64,000 nucleotides of DNA from contig JBKBHS010000003.1 of the NCBI GenBank assembly GCA_046299555.1, forward strand, positions 310,001-374,000, written 5' to 3'. This document shows, piece after piece, positions 24,066-32,715 of this stretch. The translations under genes and the position numbers were made by a program. How positions within the stretch are numbered: position 1 is the first letter of the stretch; the number at the start of each line of letters is the position of its first letter. A model generated the notes under the pieces. The model had not been told where the DNA came from. It ran no database searches and worked only from the letters and a program-made list of their open reading frames with translations. The DNA is from CALKJP01 sp046299555. GTDB taxonomy: Bacteria; Bacteroidota; Bacteroidia; JACCXN01.

Positions 24066-25640
24066 TTATTGCTTAATAAAAGATAGTGTTTTTTGATTTT
24101 GTAATGTGGCTATTTTTATAAAATAACTACCGCTAGGTAATTCAGCAATATTTAACTGAACTTTATTTTCAATATTTATTTTTTGCTCTACTACTTTTTG
24201 ACCACTCATGTGATATACTTCAATTAAATTCATTTCAGGAGCCTCAATAGTTAATTGTTGCCTTGCCGGATTAGGATATAGCTTTACCATTAAATTACTA
24301 CTAAACTGTGTTATTCCACTTGATATATTATTGTTTATTGTAAATGGTTGAGTAGCACTAATTCCATTGGCATCAATTACATAAATTGCATAATTACCTG
24401 CTGCCAGATTATTGAAAGTACTTGCTACTGTATCGTTTTGTGCATAGCGAATGAGTTGAGCTAAATATGGGGCTACTCCTCCTGTTATATTAAATGTTAC
24501 TGAGCCATTTGGATTGGTGGAGGTTTGATGGGTAATGTCTGTAATTTGAATAATTAATTGTGGCGGTTGGGTAATTGTTGTACACACAGTGGTATCACAA
24601 CCGTTGTTATCTGTAACTAAAACACAAACATTTCCTGCCATTAAACTATCGGCTGTAGCTTGCGTATCTCCATTATCCCACATAAAAGAATAACCGGGCG
24701 TTCCTCCACTAACTAAGGCAGTTGCAGTACCATCATTTATTCCAAAACCACTACAGTTGGTAGTATTAATAGAAACATTTAATGGTGTAGGCTCAGCTAT
24801 TTGATTCATACACATAGCTTGTTGTCCGCTTGTATGAATTATAGTACCGGTAACAGTTCCAGGACATTGATTACTTAATGAATTGGTACCATTACCACTA
24901 GGCCCGCTTAAAAACATTAATGAAATATTAAAATCTCCAATAGGAATAAGCTGTGCTGAACCGTTACATATGCCAGCACAAGTTAAATCGTTTGTTGCAA
25001 CAATGCAATCAAAGAAATTGATTGTAAATGGTACAATAAAAGGTCCATTTCCTCCTTGACAGTTAGGATTAGAAAAATTATCCACTATGGTTAACATATA
25101 ATTTGAAGGGCATAAATTAATAGCGTTATAACTATTTGGAGGTGTAGGAATTAAAGTAACTGGATTATTAGTCGCATCAAGTAAATTTATTATATAGGGC
25201 GCATATCCACCTGTTACTTGAAACGATGTTGTACCATTGCACATAGGACCGGATGGTTGCATTTGATGAATTATAGTTAGTGGGCTGCTAATAGATTGAG
25301 TATTATATGTAACACTTGGTGAAGCAGGATTTAAATTCGCAAAACCATTTAATAAAATATGAGTGCCGCCATTTCCATCAACAGCTGTAAGCGTAAATTG
25401 AACAATAGAATTACATAAATTAAATGATGACCAAGGTCCGACACCAGATTGTGTATTTCCTCCAATATTAGCAGTTAATGTTACCGGCTGTGGCAAATCA
25501 ATACATACAGGAACTATTATCATTTTACCTAAACAACCGCCATAATCCGGACTAATATATACATAAGCATGCGATTGAGCTTTAGAAAATTTTACAAAAC
25601 TGAATAAAACAAACATTGAAAATAAAATACGCTTTATCAT
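24066..25640 (-). CDS. SprB-repeat protein with T9SS sorting tail
   Basis: A 524-residue exported protein. The chosen ATG at 25640 starts a standard signal peptide (KRILFSMFVLFSFVKFSKAQ); the longer frame from 25679 would place 13 odd residues before it. The body is cysteine-containing and Gly/Asn/Thr-rich. Residues about 283-355 form a SprB-type repeat (ATALVSGGTPGYSFMWDNGD, then VCVLVTDNNGCDTTVC), and a similar module follows. The C-terminal T9SS type A domain reads KLYPNPARQQLTIEAPE, then HMSGQ and GSYFIKI. SprB repeats occur in gliding adhesins and many other secreted Bacteroidota proteins, so gliding is not implied by this alone. Confidence 0.84.
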   Translation of the reverse strand: MIKRILFSMFVLFSFVKFSKAQSHAYVYISPDYGGCLGKMIIVPVCIDLPQPVTLTANIGGNTQSGVGPWSSFNLCNSIVQFTLTAVDGNGGTHILLNGFANLNPASPSVTYNTQSISSPLTIIHQMQPSGPMCNGTTSFQVTGGYAPYIINLLDATNNPVTLIPTPPNSYNAINLCPSNYMLTIVDNFSNPNCQGGNGPFIVPFTINFFDCIVATNDLTCAGICNGSAQLIPIGDFNISLMFLSGPSGNGTNSLSNQCPGTVTGTIIHTSGQQAMCMNQIAEPTPLNVSINTTNCSGFGINDGTATALVSGGTPGYSFMWDNGDTQATADSLMAGNVCVLVTDNNGCDTTVCTTITQPPQLIIQITDITHQTSTNPNGSVTFNITGGVAPYLAQLIRYAQNDTVASTFNNLAAGNYAIYVIDANGISATQPFTINNNISSGITQFSSNLMVKLYPNPARQQLTIEAPEMNLIEVYHMSGQKVVEQKINIENKVQLNIAELPSGSYFIKIATLQNQKTLSFIKQ

Positions 25641-25780
25641 AAAATATTTTTTTTGGAATTTGATGTTATAAACGAGCATTGATAAAAAAGTTGCTTAAAC
25701 TTTTTTATTTTTTTTGTAAAAGCCACTTAAATCAAACCGTTTAGAATTTATTACAAAAAAGATATCTCAAAAAAAATATG

Positions 25781-25788
25781 TACGTTTG
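25781..25788 (+). promoter_or_regulatory. -7 box TACGTTTG placed 4 nt before the ABC exporter start
   Basis: Exact TAnnTTTG match ending 4 nt before the ATG at 25793. It overlaps the upstream frame from 25778, so that longer start is excluded. Confidence 0.65.
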
Positions 25789-25792
25789 CTTA

Positions 25793-27631
25793 ATGCAAAA
25801 ATTTATTTCCATACTAAAGCTGCTTATACCTTATAAACAATATGCTTTTTTAAACATATTCTTTAATTTACTTTCAATCGTATTTTCTCTTTTTTCATTA
25901 ACCATGATTATGCCTGTGTTGGACTTATTGTTTTTGCAAAGCGATGAATATATTTATAAAAATATTACACAAGAAGCTCCAACAATTCGACTTTCTGTTG
26001 ATGCTGTAAAAGATTACTTTAATTATTATTTTTCACTTACCATTGTAAAAAATGGCAAAATAGATGCACTGATATTGATATGCGTGCTGGTAGTAGTAAT
26101 GATATTTTTTAAAAATCTGTTCCGCTACCTAGCCATGTTTACTATTGCTAAAGCACGCACCGGAGTTGTTAAAGACTTACGCTCAAAAATGTATAGAAAA
26201 GCATTGATGCTTCCTCTTTCATTTTATTCTGATGAGAAAAAAGGTGATATTATGTCGCGTTTTTCGAATGATGTTTTGGAAGTAGAGTGGTCTATCTTAA
26301 ATTCATTGGAAATTTTATTTCGCGACCCCATTGCCATTTTACTCTATCTTGGAACACTTCTTTACATGAGCCCCAAGCTTACATTATTTGTATTTATTTT
26401 GCTTCCAATAGCCGGATTAATTATTGGCCGAATCGGGAAAAGTCTTAAAAAAACTTCGGTGAAAGGGCAACAAAAAGTAGGAGAATTAATGTCTTCAGTT
26501 GAAGAGACCTTAGGAGGCTTAAGAATTATCAAAGCATTTAATGCAGAAAAATTCATCACTAGAAAATTCGATAAACAAAATTCAGAATACAATGTATTAA
26601 TGACCAGCATGTATCGAAAACGCGATTTGGCCTCTCCCATGAGCGAATTTTTAGGAGTTACTGCAATGGCCATTGTGCTTTGGTATGGTGGGAATTTGGT
26701 ACTTAGCCACGATTCAGATATAAGTGCTTCAACTTTTGTTGGATACATTGCCATATTCTCACAAATTATTAATCCGGCAAAAGCGTTCAGTTCGGCATTT
26801 TATAATATTCAAAAAGGAATTGCATCTGTTGAACGAATTAATAAAATTTTAGACGCAGAAGAAAGTATCAAAGAAATTGAACATCCTAAAAGGATAGAAC
26901 ATTTTAAACATCAAATAGAATTTAAGAATGTTAGTTTTGCTTACAATGAAAAATACGTACTCAACAACATTAATTTAGTTATTGAAAAAGGAAAAACCAT
27001 AGCATTGGTTGGTCAATCCGGAGCAGGCAAATCAACACTAGTAGATTTACTTCCTCGATTTTACGACTGTTTAAAAGGAGAAGTATTAATTGACGGAATA
27101 AATGTTAAAGAATTAAGCATTCATGATTTACGCTCTTTATTTGGTGTTGTAACCCAAGAGTCGATTTTATTTAATGACACCGTTTTTAACAATATTGCTT
27201 TTGGAGTTGATAACGCAAGCGAAGAAGCTGTTATTTCTGCTGCAAAAGTAGCCAATGCACATGATTTTATTACGCAATTAGAAAATGGATATTATACTAA
27301 TATTGGCGATAGAGGCAGTAAACTTTCCGGAGGCCAACGCCAACGTATCAGCATTGCAAGAGCTGTTTTTAAAAATCCACCCATTTTAATTTTAGACGAA
27401 GCAACCTCCGCATTAGATACCGAATCAGAACGATTGGTTCAAGAGGCTATAAATCATTTAATGCAAAACAGAACGTCTATTGTAATTGCACATCGGCTCT
27501 CAACCATTCAAAATGCCGATGAAATAATTGTGATGCATGAAGGGAAAATTGTAGAACGAGGAAAGCATACCGAATTGATTCTAAAAAACGGAGTGTATAA
27601 AAAGCTTTGCGATTTACAAACCTTCTCATAA
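25793..27631 (+). CDS. MsbA-like ABC exporter (fused permease and ATPase)
   Basis: A 612-residue half-transporter that works as a dimer. Residues 1-330 form six TM helices (YAFLNIFFNLLSIVFSLFSL at the first). The nucleotide-binding domain follows: Walker A VGQSGAGKST (about 406-415), signature LSGGQRQR (about 512), Walker B ILILDEATSALD (about 533) and H-loop IAHRLST (about 565). Lipid-A-core flippase (MsbA) is the commonest role for this group in Bacteroidota, but multidrug exporters look alike, so no symbol is given. The start at 25793 follows from the -7 box 4 nt upstream. It is monocistronic, with a hairpin terminator after it. Confidence 0.9.
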   Translation: MQKFISILKLLIPYKQYAFLNIFFNLLSIVFSLFSLTMIMPVLDLLFLQSDEYIYKNITQEAPTIRLSVDAVKDYFNYYFSLTIVKNGKIDALILICVLVVVMIFFKNLFRYLAMFTIAKARTGVVKDLRSKMYRKALMLPLSFYSDEKKGDIMSRFSNDVLEVEWSILNSLEILFRDPIAILLYLGTLLYMSPKLTLFVFILLPIAGLIIGRIGKSLKKTSVKGQQKVGELMSSVEETLGGLRIIKAFNAEKFITRKFDKQNSEYNVLMTSMYRKRDLASPMSEFLGVTAMAIVLWYGGNLVLSHDSDISASTFVGYIAIFSQIINPAKAFSSAFYNIQKGIASVERINKILDAEESIKEIEHPKRIEHFKHQIEFKNVSFAYNEKYVLNNINLVIEKGKTIALVGQSGAGKSTLVDLLPRFYDCLKGEVLIDGINVKELSIHDLRSLFGVVTQESILFNDTVFNNIAFGVDNASEEAVISAAKVANAHDFITQLENGYYTNIGDRGSKLSGGQRQRISIARAVFKNPPILILDEATSALDTESERLVQEAINHLMQNRTSIVIAHRLSTIQNADEIIVMHEGKIVERGKHTELILKNGVYKKLCDLQTFS

Positions 27632-27674
27632 ACAATTCAAAAACTACTTTGTTATCATTTTTTAAATACATAAG

Positions 27675-27702
27675 AAAAAAGCATTAATCAATATGCTTTT
27701 TT
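27675..27702 (+). terminator. Terminator of the ABC exporter gene
   Basis: AAAAAAGCAT (27675-27684) and ATGCTTTTTT (27693-27702), 8-nt loop, T-run in the 3' arm. It ends only 4 nt before the korA promoter box. Confidence 0.75.
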
Positions 27703-27706
27703 GATG

Positions 27707-27714
27707 TAAATTTG
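27707..27714 (+). promoter_or_regulatory. -7 box TAAATTTG of korAB
   Basis: Exact TAnnTTTG match 22 nt before the korA ATG at 27737, just after the preceding terminator. Confidence 0.6.
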
Positions 27715-27736
27715 TACTTTTAATAGCATCCGATAC

Positions 27737-29587
27737 ATGATAAATGCAACCATTCAAGAGAAAGAGGCGGTAACCATTTTATTTGCAGGTGATTCCGGTG
27801 ACGGCATTCAATTAACCGGTACTCAATTTACAAATACTGCAGCACTTTTTGGAAACGATATAAGCACCTTCCCAAACTTTCCGGCCGAAATTAGAGCGCC
27901 ACAAGGTACATTAGCAGGTGTATCAGGTTTTCAAATTCATTTCGGAAGTATTGAAATAAATACTCCCGGTGATGCCTGCGATGTATTAGTTGTAATGAAT
28001 GCAGCCGCATTAAAAGCTAATTTGCGACAACTTAAAACCGGAGGCATTATAATTGCCAACTTAGATGGTTTTGACCCTAAAAATCTTCGTTTAGCTAAAT
28101 ATCCCGAAGGAGTTAATCCGCTTACCGATAACTCATTGGAACGATATAAACTTATTACCATTGATGTTACCAAAATGACCCGTGAATGCTTAAAAGATTC
28201 GGGATTGGGAACAAAAGAAATGGATCGTTCCAAAAACATGTTTGTTCTTGGATTTATTTACTGGCTTTATAATAGAAGTTTAGATAATTCCATAAAATTT
28301 ATAAAAGAAAAATTTGCCAAACGACCCGAACTGATTGATGCTAATATTAAGGTGCTGCAAGCAGGTTTTAATTATGGAGAAACCAGCGAAGAATTTGCCT
28401 CTCGTTTTGAAGTAAAAGCTGCTAAGCTGGAAAGTGGCACTTATCGAAATATTATGGGTAATCAAGCCACTGCACTTGGATTAATTGCAGCATCGCAAAT
28501 ATCGGGTATGAAATTATTTTATGGAACCTATCCTATTACTCCCGCCTCAGATATCTTGCATGAACTATCACGCCATAAAAATTTTGGAGTAATAACATTT
28601 CAAGCAGAAGATGAAATTGCTGCCATTACCTCAGCCATTGGTGCAAGTTTTGGCGGAAACTTAGGTGTAACTGCCTCTTCAGGTCCCGGAATAGCCCTTA
28701 AAACCGAAGCTATCGGATTAGCATTTATGCTTGAATTACCATTAGTAATTATCAATGTTCAACGAGGAGGACCCTCAACCGGATTACCCACCAAAACAGA
28801 ACAAGCCGATCTATTACAGGCTGTTTATGGTAGAAATGGTGAAGCTCCGGTTCCCGTTATTGCCGCTCAATCTCCTTCCGATTGTTTTAATTCTGTTTAT
28901 GAAGCCGCTCGAATTGCTGTTGAACACATGACTCCTGTTTTCTTCCTTTCAGATGGATATATTGCTAATGGTGCTGAGCCTTGGAAATTCCCAAATACTT
29001 CCAATTTACAAGCATTTAAGCCAAATTTTGCACAAAAAGAAATATTGAAAGAAGGAGAAAAATTTCTTCCATATAAACGAGATGAAAAATTAGCTCGTAA
29101 CTGGGCTATACCCGGAACAGCCGGATTAGAACATCGTATAGGAGGTATAGAAAAAGAACACGAAAGCGGCAATATTTCTTACGATCCGGAAAACCATGAG
29201 TTTATGGTAAAACTTCGTCAAGAAAAGGTTAATAAAATTGCCGATTACATACCCTTACAAAAAGTAGATAATGGAAATGAAAGCGGAGAGATTGCAATAG
29301 TTGGATGGGGATCTACTTACGGATCTATTAAAACTGCAGTGCGAGAATTAAGAGCGGAAGGCATTGATGTATCACACATTCATATCAAATACTTAAATCC
29401 ATTTCCAAAAAATTTAGAAAAGCTCTTGCGCTCATTCAAAACCGTAATTGTACCCGAAATGAATAATGGACAATTAGTAAAGATGATTCGTGATAAATTT
29501 TTAATAGATGCAAAGCCTTTCAATAAAATTAAAGGATTACCTTTTACGGTAGAAGAGATTGTAAATTTTATAAAGCAATTAAAATAA
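27737..29587 (+). CDS. korA: 2-oxoglutarate:ferredoxin-type oxidoreductase, fused gamma-alpha subunit
   Basis: Large subunit of a 2-oxoacid:ferredoxin oxidoreductase, probably the 2-oxoglutarate enzyme of the TCA cycle, which converts the oxoacid and CoA to acyl-CoA and CO2 while reducing ferredoxin. The 616 residues fuse a gamma domain (1 to about 190; LFAGDSGDGIQLTGTQF) to an alpha domain (about 205 on; FYGTYPITPASDILHELSRH, AEDEIAAITSAIGASFGG, INVQRGGPSTGLPTKTEQ). The C-terminal domain holds EIAIVGWGSTYGSIKTAVRE. Gamma-alpha fusion is the usual Bacteroidota arrangement. korB follows 57 nt downstream. Substrate choice between 2-oxoglutarate and other oxoacids cannot be settled by eye. Confidence 0.92.
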   Translation: MINATIQEKEAVTILFAGDSGDGIQLTGTQFTNTAALFGNDISTFPNFPAEIRAPQGTLAGVSGFQIHFGSIEINTPGDACDVLVVMNAAALKANLRQLKTGGIIIANLDGFDPKNLRLAKYPEGVNPLTDNSLERYKLITIDVTKMTRECLKDSGLGTKEMDRSKNMFVLGFIYWLYNRSLDNSIKFIKEKFAKRPELIDANIKVLQAGFNYGETSEEFASRFEVKAAKLESGTYRNIMGNQATALGLIAASQISGMKLFYGTYPITPASDILHELSRHKNFGVITFQAEDEIAAITSAIGASFGGNLGVTASSGPGIALKTEAIGLAFMLELPLVIINVQRGGPSTGLPTKTEQADLLQAVYGRNGEAPVPVIAAQSPSDCFNSVYEAARIAVEHMTPVFFLSDGYIANGAEPWKFPNTSNLQAFKPNFAQKEILKEGEKFLPYKRDEKLARNWAIPGTAGLEHRIGGIEKEHESGNISYDPENHEFMVKLRQEKVNKIADYIPLQKVDNGNESGEIAIVGWGSTYGSIKTAVRELRAEGIDVSHIHIKYLNPFPKNLEKLLRSFKTVIVPEMNNGQLVKMIRDKFLIDAKPFNKIKGLPFTVEEIVNFIKQLK

Positions 29588-29644
29588 TTTTCTATCACTT
29601 TTAAAAGATTAAGAAAAGTTTGGTTATTAATCAACTTAGATAAA

Positions 29645-30676
29645 ATGGATTCAATTACAGAAGATAAAAAAGTATTAACCGCAAAAGATTTTGCAAGCGA
29701 CCAGGATGTACGCTGGTGTCCGGGTTGTGGTGATTATTCCATACTTAAACAAGTACAAAGCGTAATGCCTGAATTAGGACTAAAACGAGAAAACATCGTA
29801 TTTATATCAGGTATTGGTTGCTCATCGCGTTTCCCTTATTATATGGAAACTTATGGCATGCATAGTATTCATGGTAGAGCAACAGCCATTGCAACCGGCT
29901 TAAAAGTTACAAGACCGGAATTAAGTGTATGGATAATTACGGGTGATGGAGATGCATTATCAATTGGAGGAAATCATTTTATTCATTTACTCAGAAGAAA
30001 TTTAGATGTAAATGTTTTATTGTTTAATAACGAAATTTATGGCTTAACTAAAGGGCAATATTCCCCAACTTCTCCTCACGGACAAATAACAAAATCAACC
30101 CCTATGGGCTCTATTGATCATCCATTTAATCCTATTGCTTTAATGCTGGGAGCAGATGGCACTTTTGTTGCCCGCTCAATGGATAGAGATCCAAAACACT
30201 TACGCGAAATTCTTTTAAGAGCTAATAAACATAAGGGAACATCTGTTGTAGAAATATATCAAAATTGCAATGTATTTAACGATGGAGCATTTGAAGTTTT
30301 TACGGAAAAAGCTGTTAAAGCTAACAACACTTTAATGTTAGAACATCAAAAACCATTAGTATTTGGTGAAAACAATTCTAAAGGAATTAAATTAGATGGA
30401 TTTAAACCTGTAATTGTCGACCTAAATGAATCATCATTAAACGATTTATGGATTCATGATGAAAGGGATAGAACCAAAGCATCTATTTTAGCAAGATTTT
30501 TCAATAGCCCAAATGATCCGGACTTTTTACCTCGTCCTTTCGGAGTTTTTTATGAAGAAGATCGCCCTTGCTACGAAGATGAACTTCTTCAGCAGGTAAA
30601 TGATGCTATAACTAAAAAAGGAGCTGGCGATTTAGACAAACTACTTGCAGGTAATGATACTTGGGTAATTGAATAA
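29645..30676 (+). CDS. korB: 2-oxoglutarate:ferredoxin-type oxidoreductase, beta subunit
   Basis: The thiamine-diphosphate-binding subunit that partners the fused alpha/gamma protein upstream. The 343 residues show WCPGCGDYSILKQVQ (cysteines for the iron-sulfur cluster) and SGIGCSSRFPYYMETYGMHS with a further cluster cysteine. The TPP/Mg motif GDGDALSIGGNH is followed by NNEIYGLTKGQYSPTSP, the classic Kor/Por beta signature. The C-terminal 60 residues (EEDRPCYEDELLQQV) are the standard ending. There is no separate ferredoxin-like delta subunit, as expected for this two-subunit type. It is convergent with mlaF. Confidence 0.93.
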   Translation: MDSITEDKKVLTAKDFASDQDVRWCPGCGDYSILKQVQSVMPELGLKRENIVFISGIGCSSRFPYYMETYGMHSIHGRATAIATGLKVTRPELSVWIITGDGDALSIGGNHFIHLLRRNLDVNVLLFNNEIYGLTKGQYSPTSPHGQITKSTPMGSIDHPFNPIALMLGADGTFVARSMDRDPKHLREILLRANKHKGTSVVEIYQNCNVFNDGAFEVFTEKAVKANNTLMLEHQKPLVFGENNSKGIKLDGFKPVIVDLNESSLNDLWIHDERDRTKASILARFFNSPNDPDFLPRPFGVFYEEDRPCYEDELLQQVNDAITKKGAGDLDKLLAGNDTWVIE

Positions 30677-30699
30677 ATACTATTTTATAAGTAGTATTT
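30675..30699. terminator. AT-rich hairpin between convergent korB and mlaF
   Basis: AAATACTA (30675-30682) and TAGTATTT (30692-30699), 9-nt loop, beginning in the korB stop codon. The stem is weak (AT-rich), but it is the only candidate in this 34-nt gap. Confidence 0.5.
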
Positions 30700-30710
30700 T
30701 AAAAATGGGG

Positions 30711-31469
30711 TTACTTCTGAAAAGACTCTTTATACCTGCGCATAAAGTTTGAAGCAAAAATAAAATCGTTTAATTCTTTATTATCGGTATAAACAATTTC
30801 TTTGTTATTTCCTTTCCACCATGCCTCCCCATTATGAATAAAAATAATACTTTCACCAATTTCCATTACTGAGTTCATATCATGCGTTACAACAACCGTT
30901 GTCATTTTATACTCTTCGGTAATTTCTTTAATAAGAGCATCGATAACAATAGAAGTTTGTGGATCTAATCCTGAATTAGGTTCATCTACAAATAAATATT
31001 TAGGATTAAGAGCTATGGCACGCGCTAATGCCACACGTTTTTTCATACCTCCACTAATTTCAGCAGGATAACGATTATTTACATTGTTCAAATTTACCCT
31101 GTTTAAACAAAAATTTACACGCTCTAACTTTTCTTCTTCACTCATTTGTGTATATACATCCAATGGGAATTTTACATTTTCTTCAACCGTCATCGAGTCA
31201 AAAAGAGCATTTCCCTGAAACAACATACCAATTTCTTTTCTTACGGCTTTTCTTTCCTCAAAATTCATGGCCGAAAAATTTCTACCATTAAATAAAACTT
31301 GCCCTTCATCTACTTCTTCTAAACCTACAATGCATTTTAGTAATACCGATTTTCCGCATCCGCTTCTACCAATTATTAAATTAGTTTTTCCTTGCTCAAA
31401 TTTTGCAGATATATTTTTTAATACCTGCTTATCGCCAAATGCTTTTGAAATATTATTTACTTCAATCAT
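30711..31469 (-). CDS. mlaF: Phospholipid-transport ABC ATPase MlaF
   Basis: ATPase of the Mla/MCE system that moves phospholipids between inner and outer membranes. The 252 residues carry Walker A GRSGCGKSVLLK (the GCGKS variant of the Mla group), Q-loop MLFQGNALFDSMTVEENV, signature EISGGMKKRVALARA, and Walker B YLFVDEPNSGLDPQT. The ISGGMKKR form, with Met instead of Gln, is diagnostic of the MlaF/Ttg2A group. Its start overlaps the end of mlaE by 4 nt, so translation is coupled. The substrate-binding MCE protein (MlaD) is not in this window, and the operon ends here. Confidence 0.92.
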   Translation of the reverse strand: MIEVNNISKAFGDKQVLKNISAKFEQGKTNLIIGRSGCGKSVLLKCIVGLEEVDEGQVLFNGRNFSAMNFEERKAVRKEIGMLFQGNALFDSMTVEENVKFPLDVYTQMSEEEKLERVNFCLNRVNLNNVNNRYPAEISGGMKKRVALARAIALNPKYLFVDEPNSGLDPQTSIVIDALIKEITEEYKMTTVVVTHDMNSVMEIGESIIFIHNGEAWWKGNNKEIVYTDNKELNDFIFASNFMRRYKESFQK

Positions 31470-32218
31470 ATCAAAAGCAGTTGAGTTATGATATAATTAA
31501 ACAACAAGATAAAAATACTGCTCGAAACAACCGCTCTTGTACTTGCTTTACCAATTTCAAGCGCCCCACCTCTAACATAATATCCATGAAAAGCAGAAAT
31601 AGAAGTTATTAAAAATGCAAACACTAATGTTTTTATTAAAGCATAGGTTACATCAAAGGGTCTAAAACCATATTGAATACCATAAATAAATTGACTTGGT
31701 AATACTACTCCTGATAAGCTTCCAAATAACCATCCGCCAAACAATCCCTGAAACATACTAATGATTACTAAAAAAGGATTTATAAAAACAGCTGCACAAA
31801 TTTTAGGTAAAATTAAAAATTGTGCAGAGTTAATTCCCATTATTTCAAGTGCATCAATTTGTTCAGAAATACGCATGGTACCTAATTCAGAAGCAATATT
31901 AGAACCAATTTTTCCCGCAAATATCAATGCTAAAATTGTTGGAGCAAATTCTAAAATAACTGTTTGGCGCGATGCATATCCCACACTATACGAAGGAATA
32001 AGCGGACTATCAATATTTGCTGCAGTTTGTATTGTAACCACTGCCCCCATAAATACAGAAATAATTGTAACGATGCCTAATGAACCTATGCCAATATTTT
32101 CAACCTCTCTAAAAAATAATTGCCTGAACATTTTCCAACTTTCAGGTTTACTGAAAGTTCGATACATTAGTAAATAATACTGACCCATTATTTGAATTTG
32201 TCTGGCAATAATGTTCAT
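31466..32218 (-). CDS. mlaE: Phospholipid-transport ABC permease MlaE
   Basis: Permease partner of MlaF. The 250-residue protein has the family pattern: a membrane-parallel start (MYRTFSKPESWKMFRQLFFR), TM segments at GSLGIVTIISVFMGAVVTIQ and later hydrophobic runs, and the strongly conserved EFAPTILALIFAGKIGSNIA and ELGTMRISEQIDALEIMGIN. The end is TRAVVSSSIFILLFNYIITQ. It begins the mlaE-mlaF pair. The 82-nt gap to the divergent small lipoprotein gene must contain promoters for both directions; no perfect TAnnTTTG was found for mlaE. Confidence 0.93.
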   Translation of the reverse strand: MNIIARQIQIMGQYYLLMYRTFSKPESWKMFRQLFFREVENIGIGSLGIVTIISVFMGAVVTIQTAANIDSPLIPSYSVGYASRQTVILEFAPTILALIFAGKIGSNIASELGTMRISEQIDALEIMGINSAQFLILPKICAAVFINPFLVIISMFQGLFGGWLFGSLSGVVLPSQFIYGIQYGFRPFDVTYALIKTLVFAFLITSISAFHGYYVRGGALEIGKASTRAVVSSSIFILLFNYIITQLLLI

Positions 32219-32300
32219 AATTTAAATTTTGGATAAAATTACACAATATTGGTAAATTAGGCTTTTTATTTTTAGCTCAATTCAGATAAAATCCTTCAGT

Positions 32301-32468
32301 ATGTATTCAAAATCAAAATTATTATCAGTTTTATCAATAATTATCTTATGCTTTTTTATAAGCTCTTGCGGCATATTTCGCAAAAAAAACCGATGCAGCG
32401 ATTGTCCTAAATGGAGCAAAAAAGAATACCATTTTAATGGTATTGATGAACACATAAAGCATGCATAA
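32301..32468 (+). CDS. Small lipoprotein (55 aa) with C-x-x-C-P-K-W motif
   Basis: A short gene that length filters easily miss. From ATG 32301 to TAA 32468 it encodes 55 residues. The N-terminus is a lipoprotein signal peptide (MYSKSKLLSVLSIILCFFIS) with lipobox ISSC and lipidated Cys23. The mature part is basic and holds Cys32 and Cys35 in RCSDCPKWS, then KKEYHFNG. The CxxCPKW pattern could be a small metal- or disulfide-forming site. It ends 11 nt before feoA, so it may be a leader gene of the feo operon, which would suggest an iron-related envelope role (inference). Support is its strong signal peptide, lipobox and fit between neighbours. Confidence 0.75.
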   Translation: MYSKSKLLSVLSIIILCFFISSCGIFRKKNRCSDCPKWSKKEYHFNGIDEHIKHA

Positions 32469-32479
32469 CTTCGCACGTT

Positions 32480-32707
32480 ATGCCCTCGTTACACGAATTA
32501 AAAAATGGCCAAAAAGGCATTATTACAGATATTTCAGATAGTGATTTATCTCTAAAACTATTGGATATGGGCTGTTTGCCCGGTGAAGAAGTAATAATGA
32601 TTGGGCCTGCCCCTATGGGAGATCCTATTATGTTTCATTTGGGAACCTACATATTGAGTTTAAGAAAAGAAGAGGCAGAAAATATTCATATTCAAATTAA
32701 AGATTAA
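32480..32707 (+). CDS. feoA: Ferrous iron transport protein A
   Basis: FeoA is the small SH3-like cytoplasmic partner of the ferrous iron transporter FeoB. The 75 residues match the family: MPSLHELKNGQKGIITDIS, then KLLDMGCLPGEEVIMIGPAP with the conserved L.(D/E)MG..PG motif, and LGTYILSLRKEEAENI at the end. It is a stand-alone FeoA, not the fused type. It starts 11 nt after the small lipoprotein and ends 8 nt before feoB. TAACTTCG at 32466-32473 resembles a -7 box with one change but overlaps the end of the lipoprotein gene. Confidence 0.93.
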   Translation: MPSLHELKNGQKGIITDISDSDLSLKLLDMGCLPGEEVIMIGPAPMGDPIMFHLGTYILSLRKEEAENIHIQIKD

Positions 32708-32715
32708 AATAAAGC

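Noticed and set aside
24066..25640. Gliding motility adhesin SprB
   Set aside because: Only a short SprB-type repeat is present, the protein is far smaller than SprB, and no gld or spr genes are in the window.
25778..25792. ABC exporter starting at the upstream ATG
   Set aside because: The -7 box at 25781-25788 lies inside this extension.
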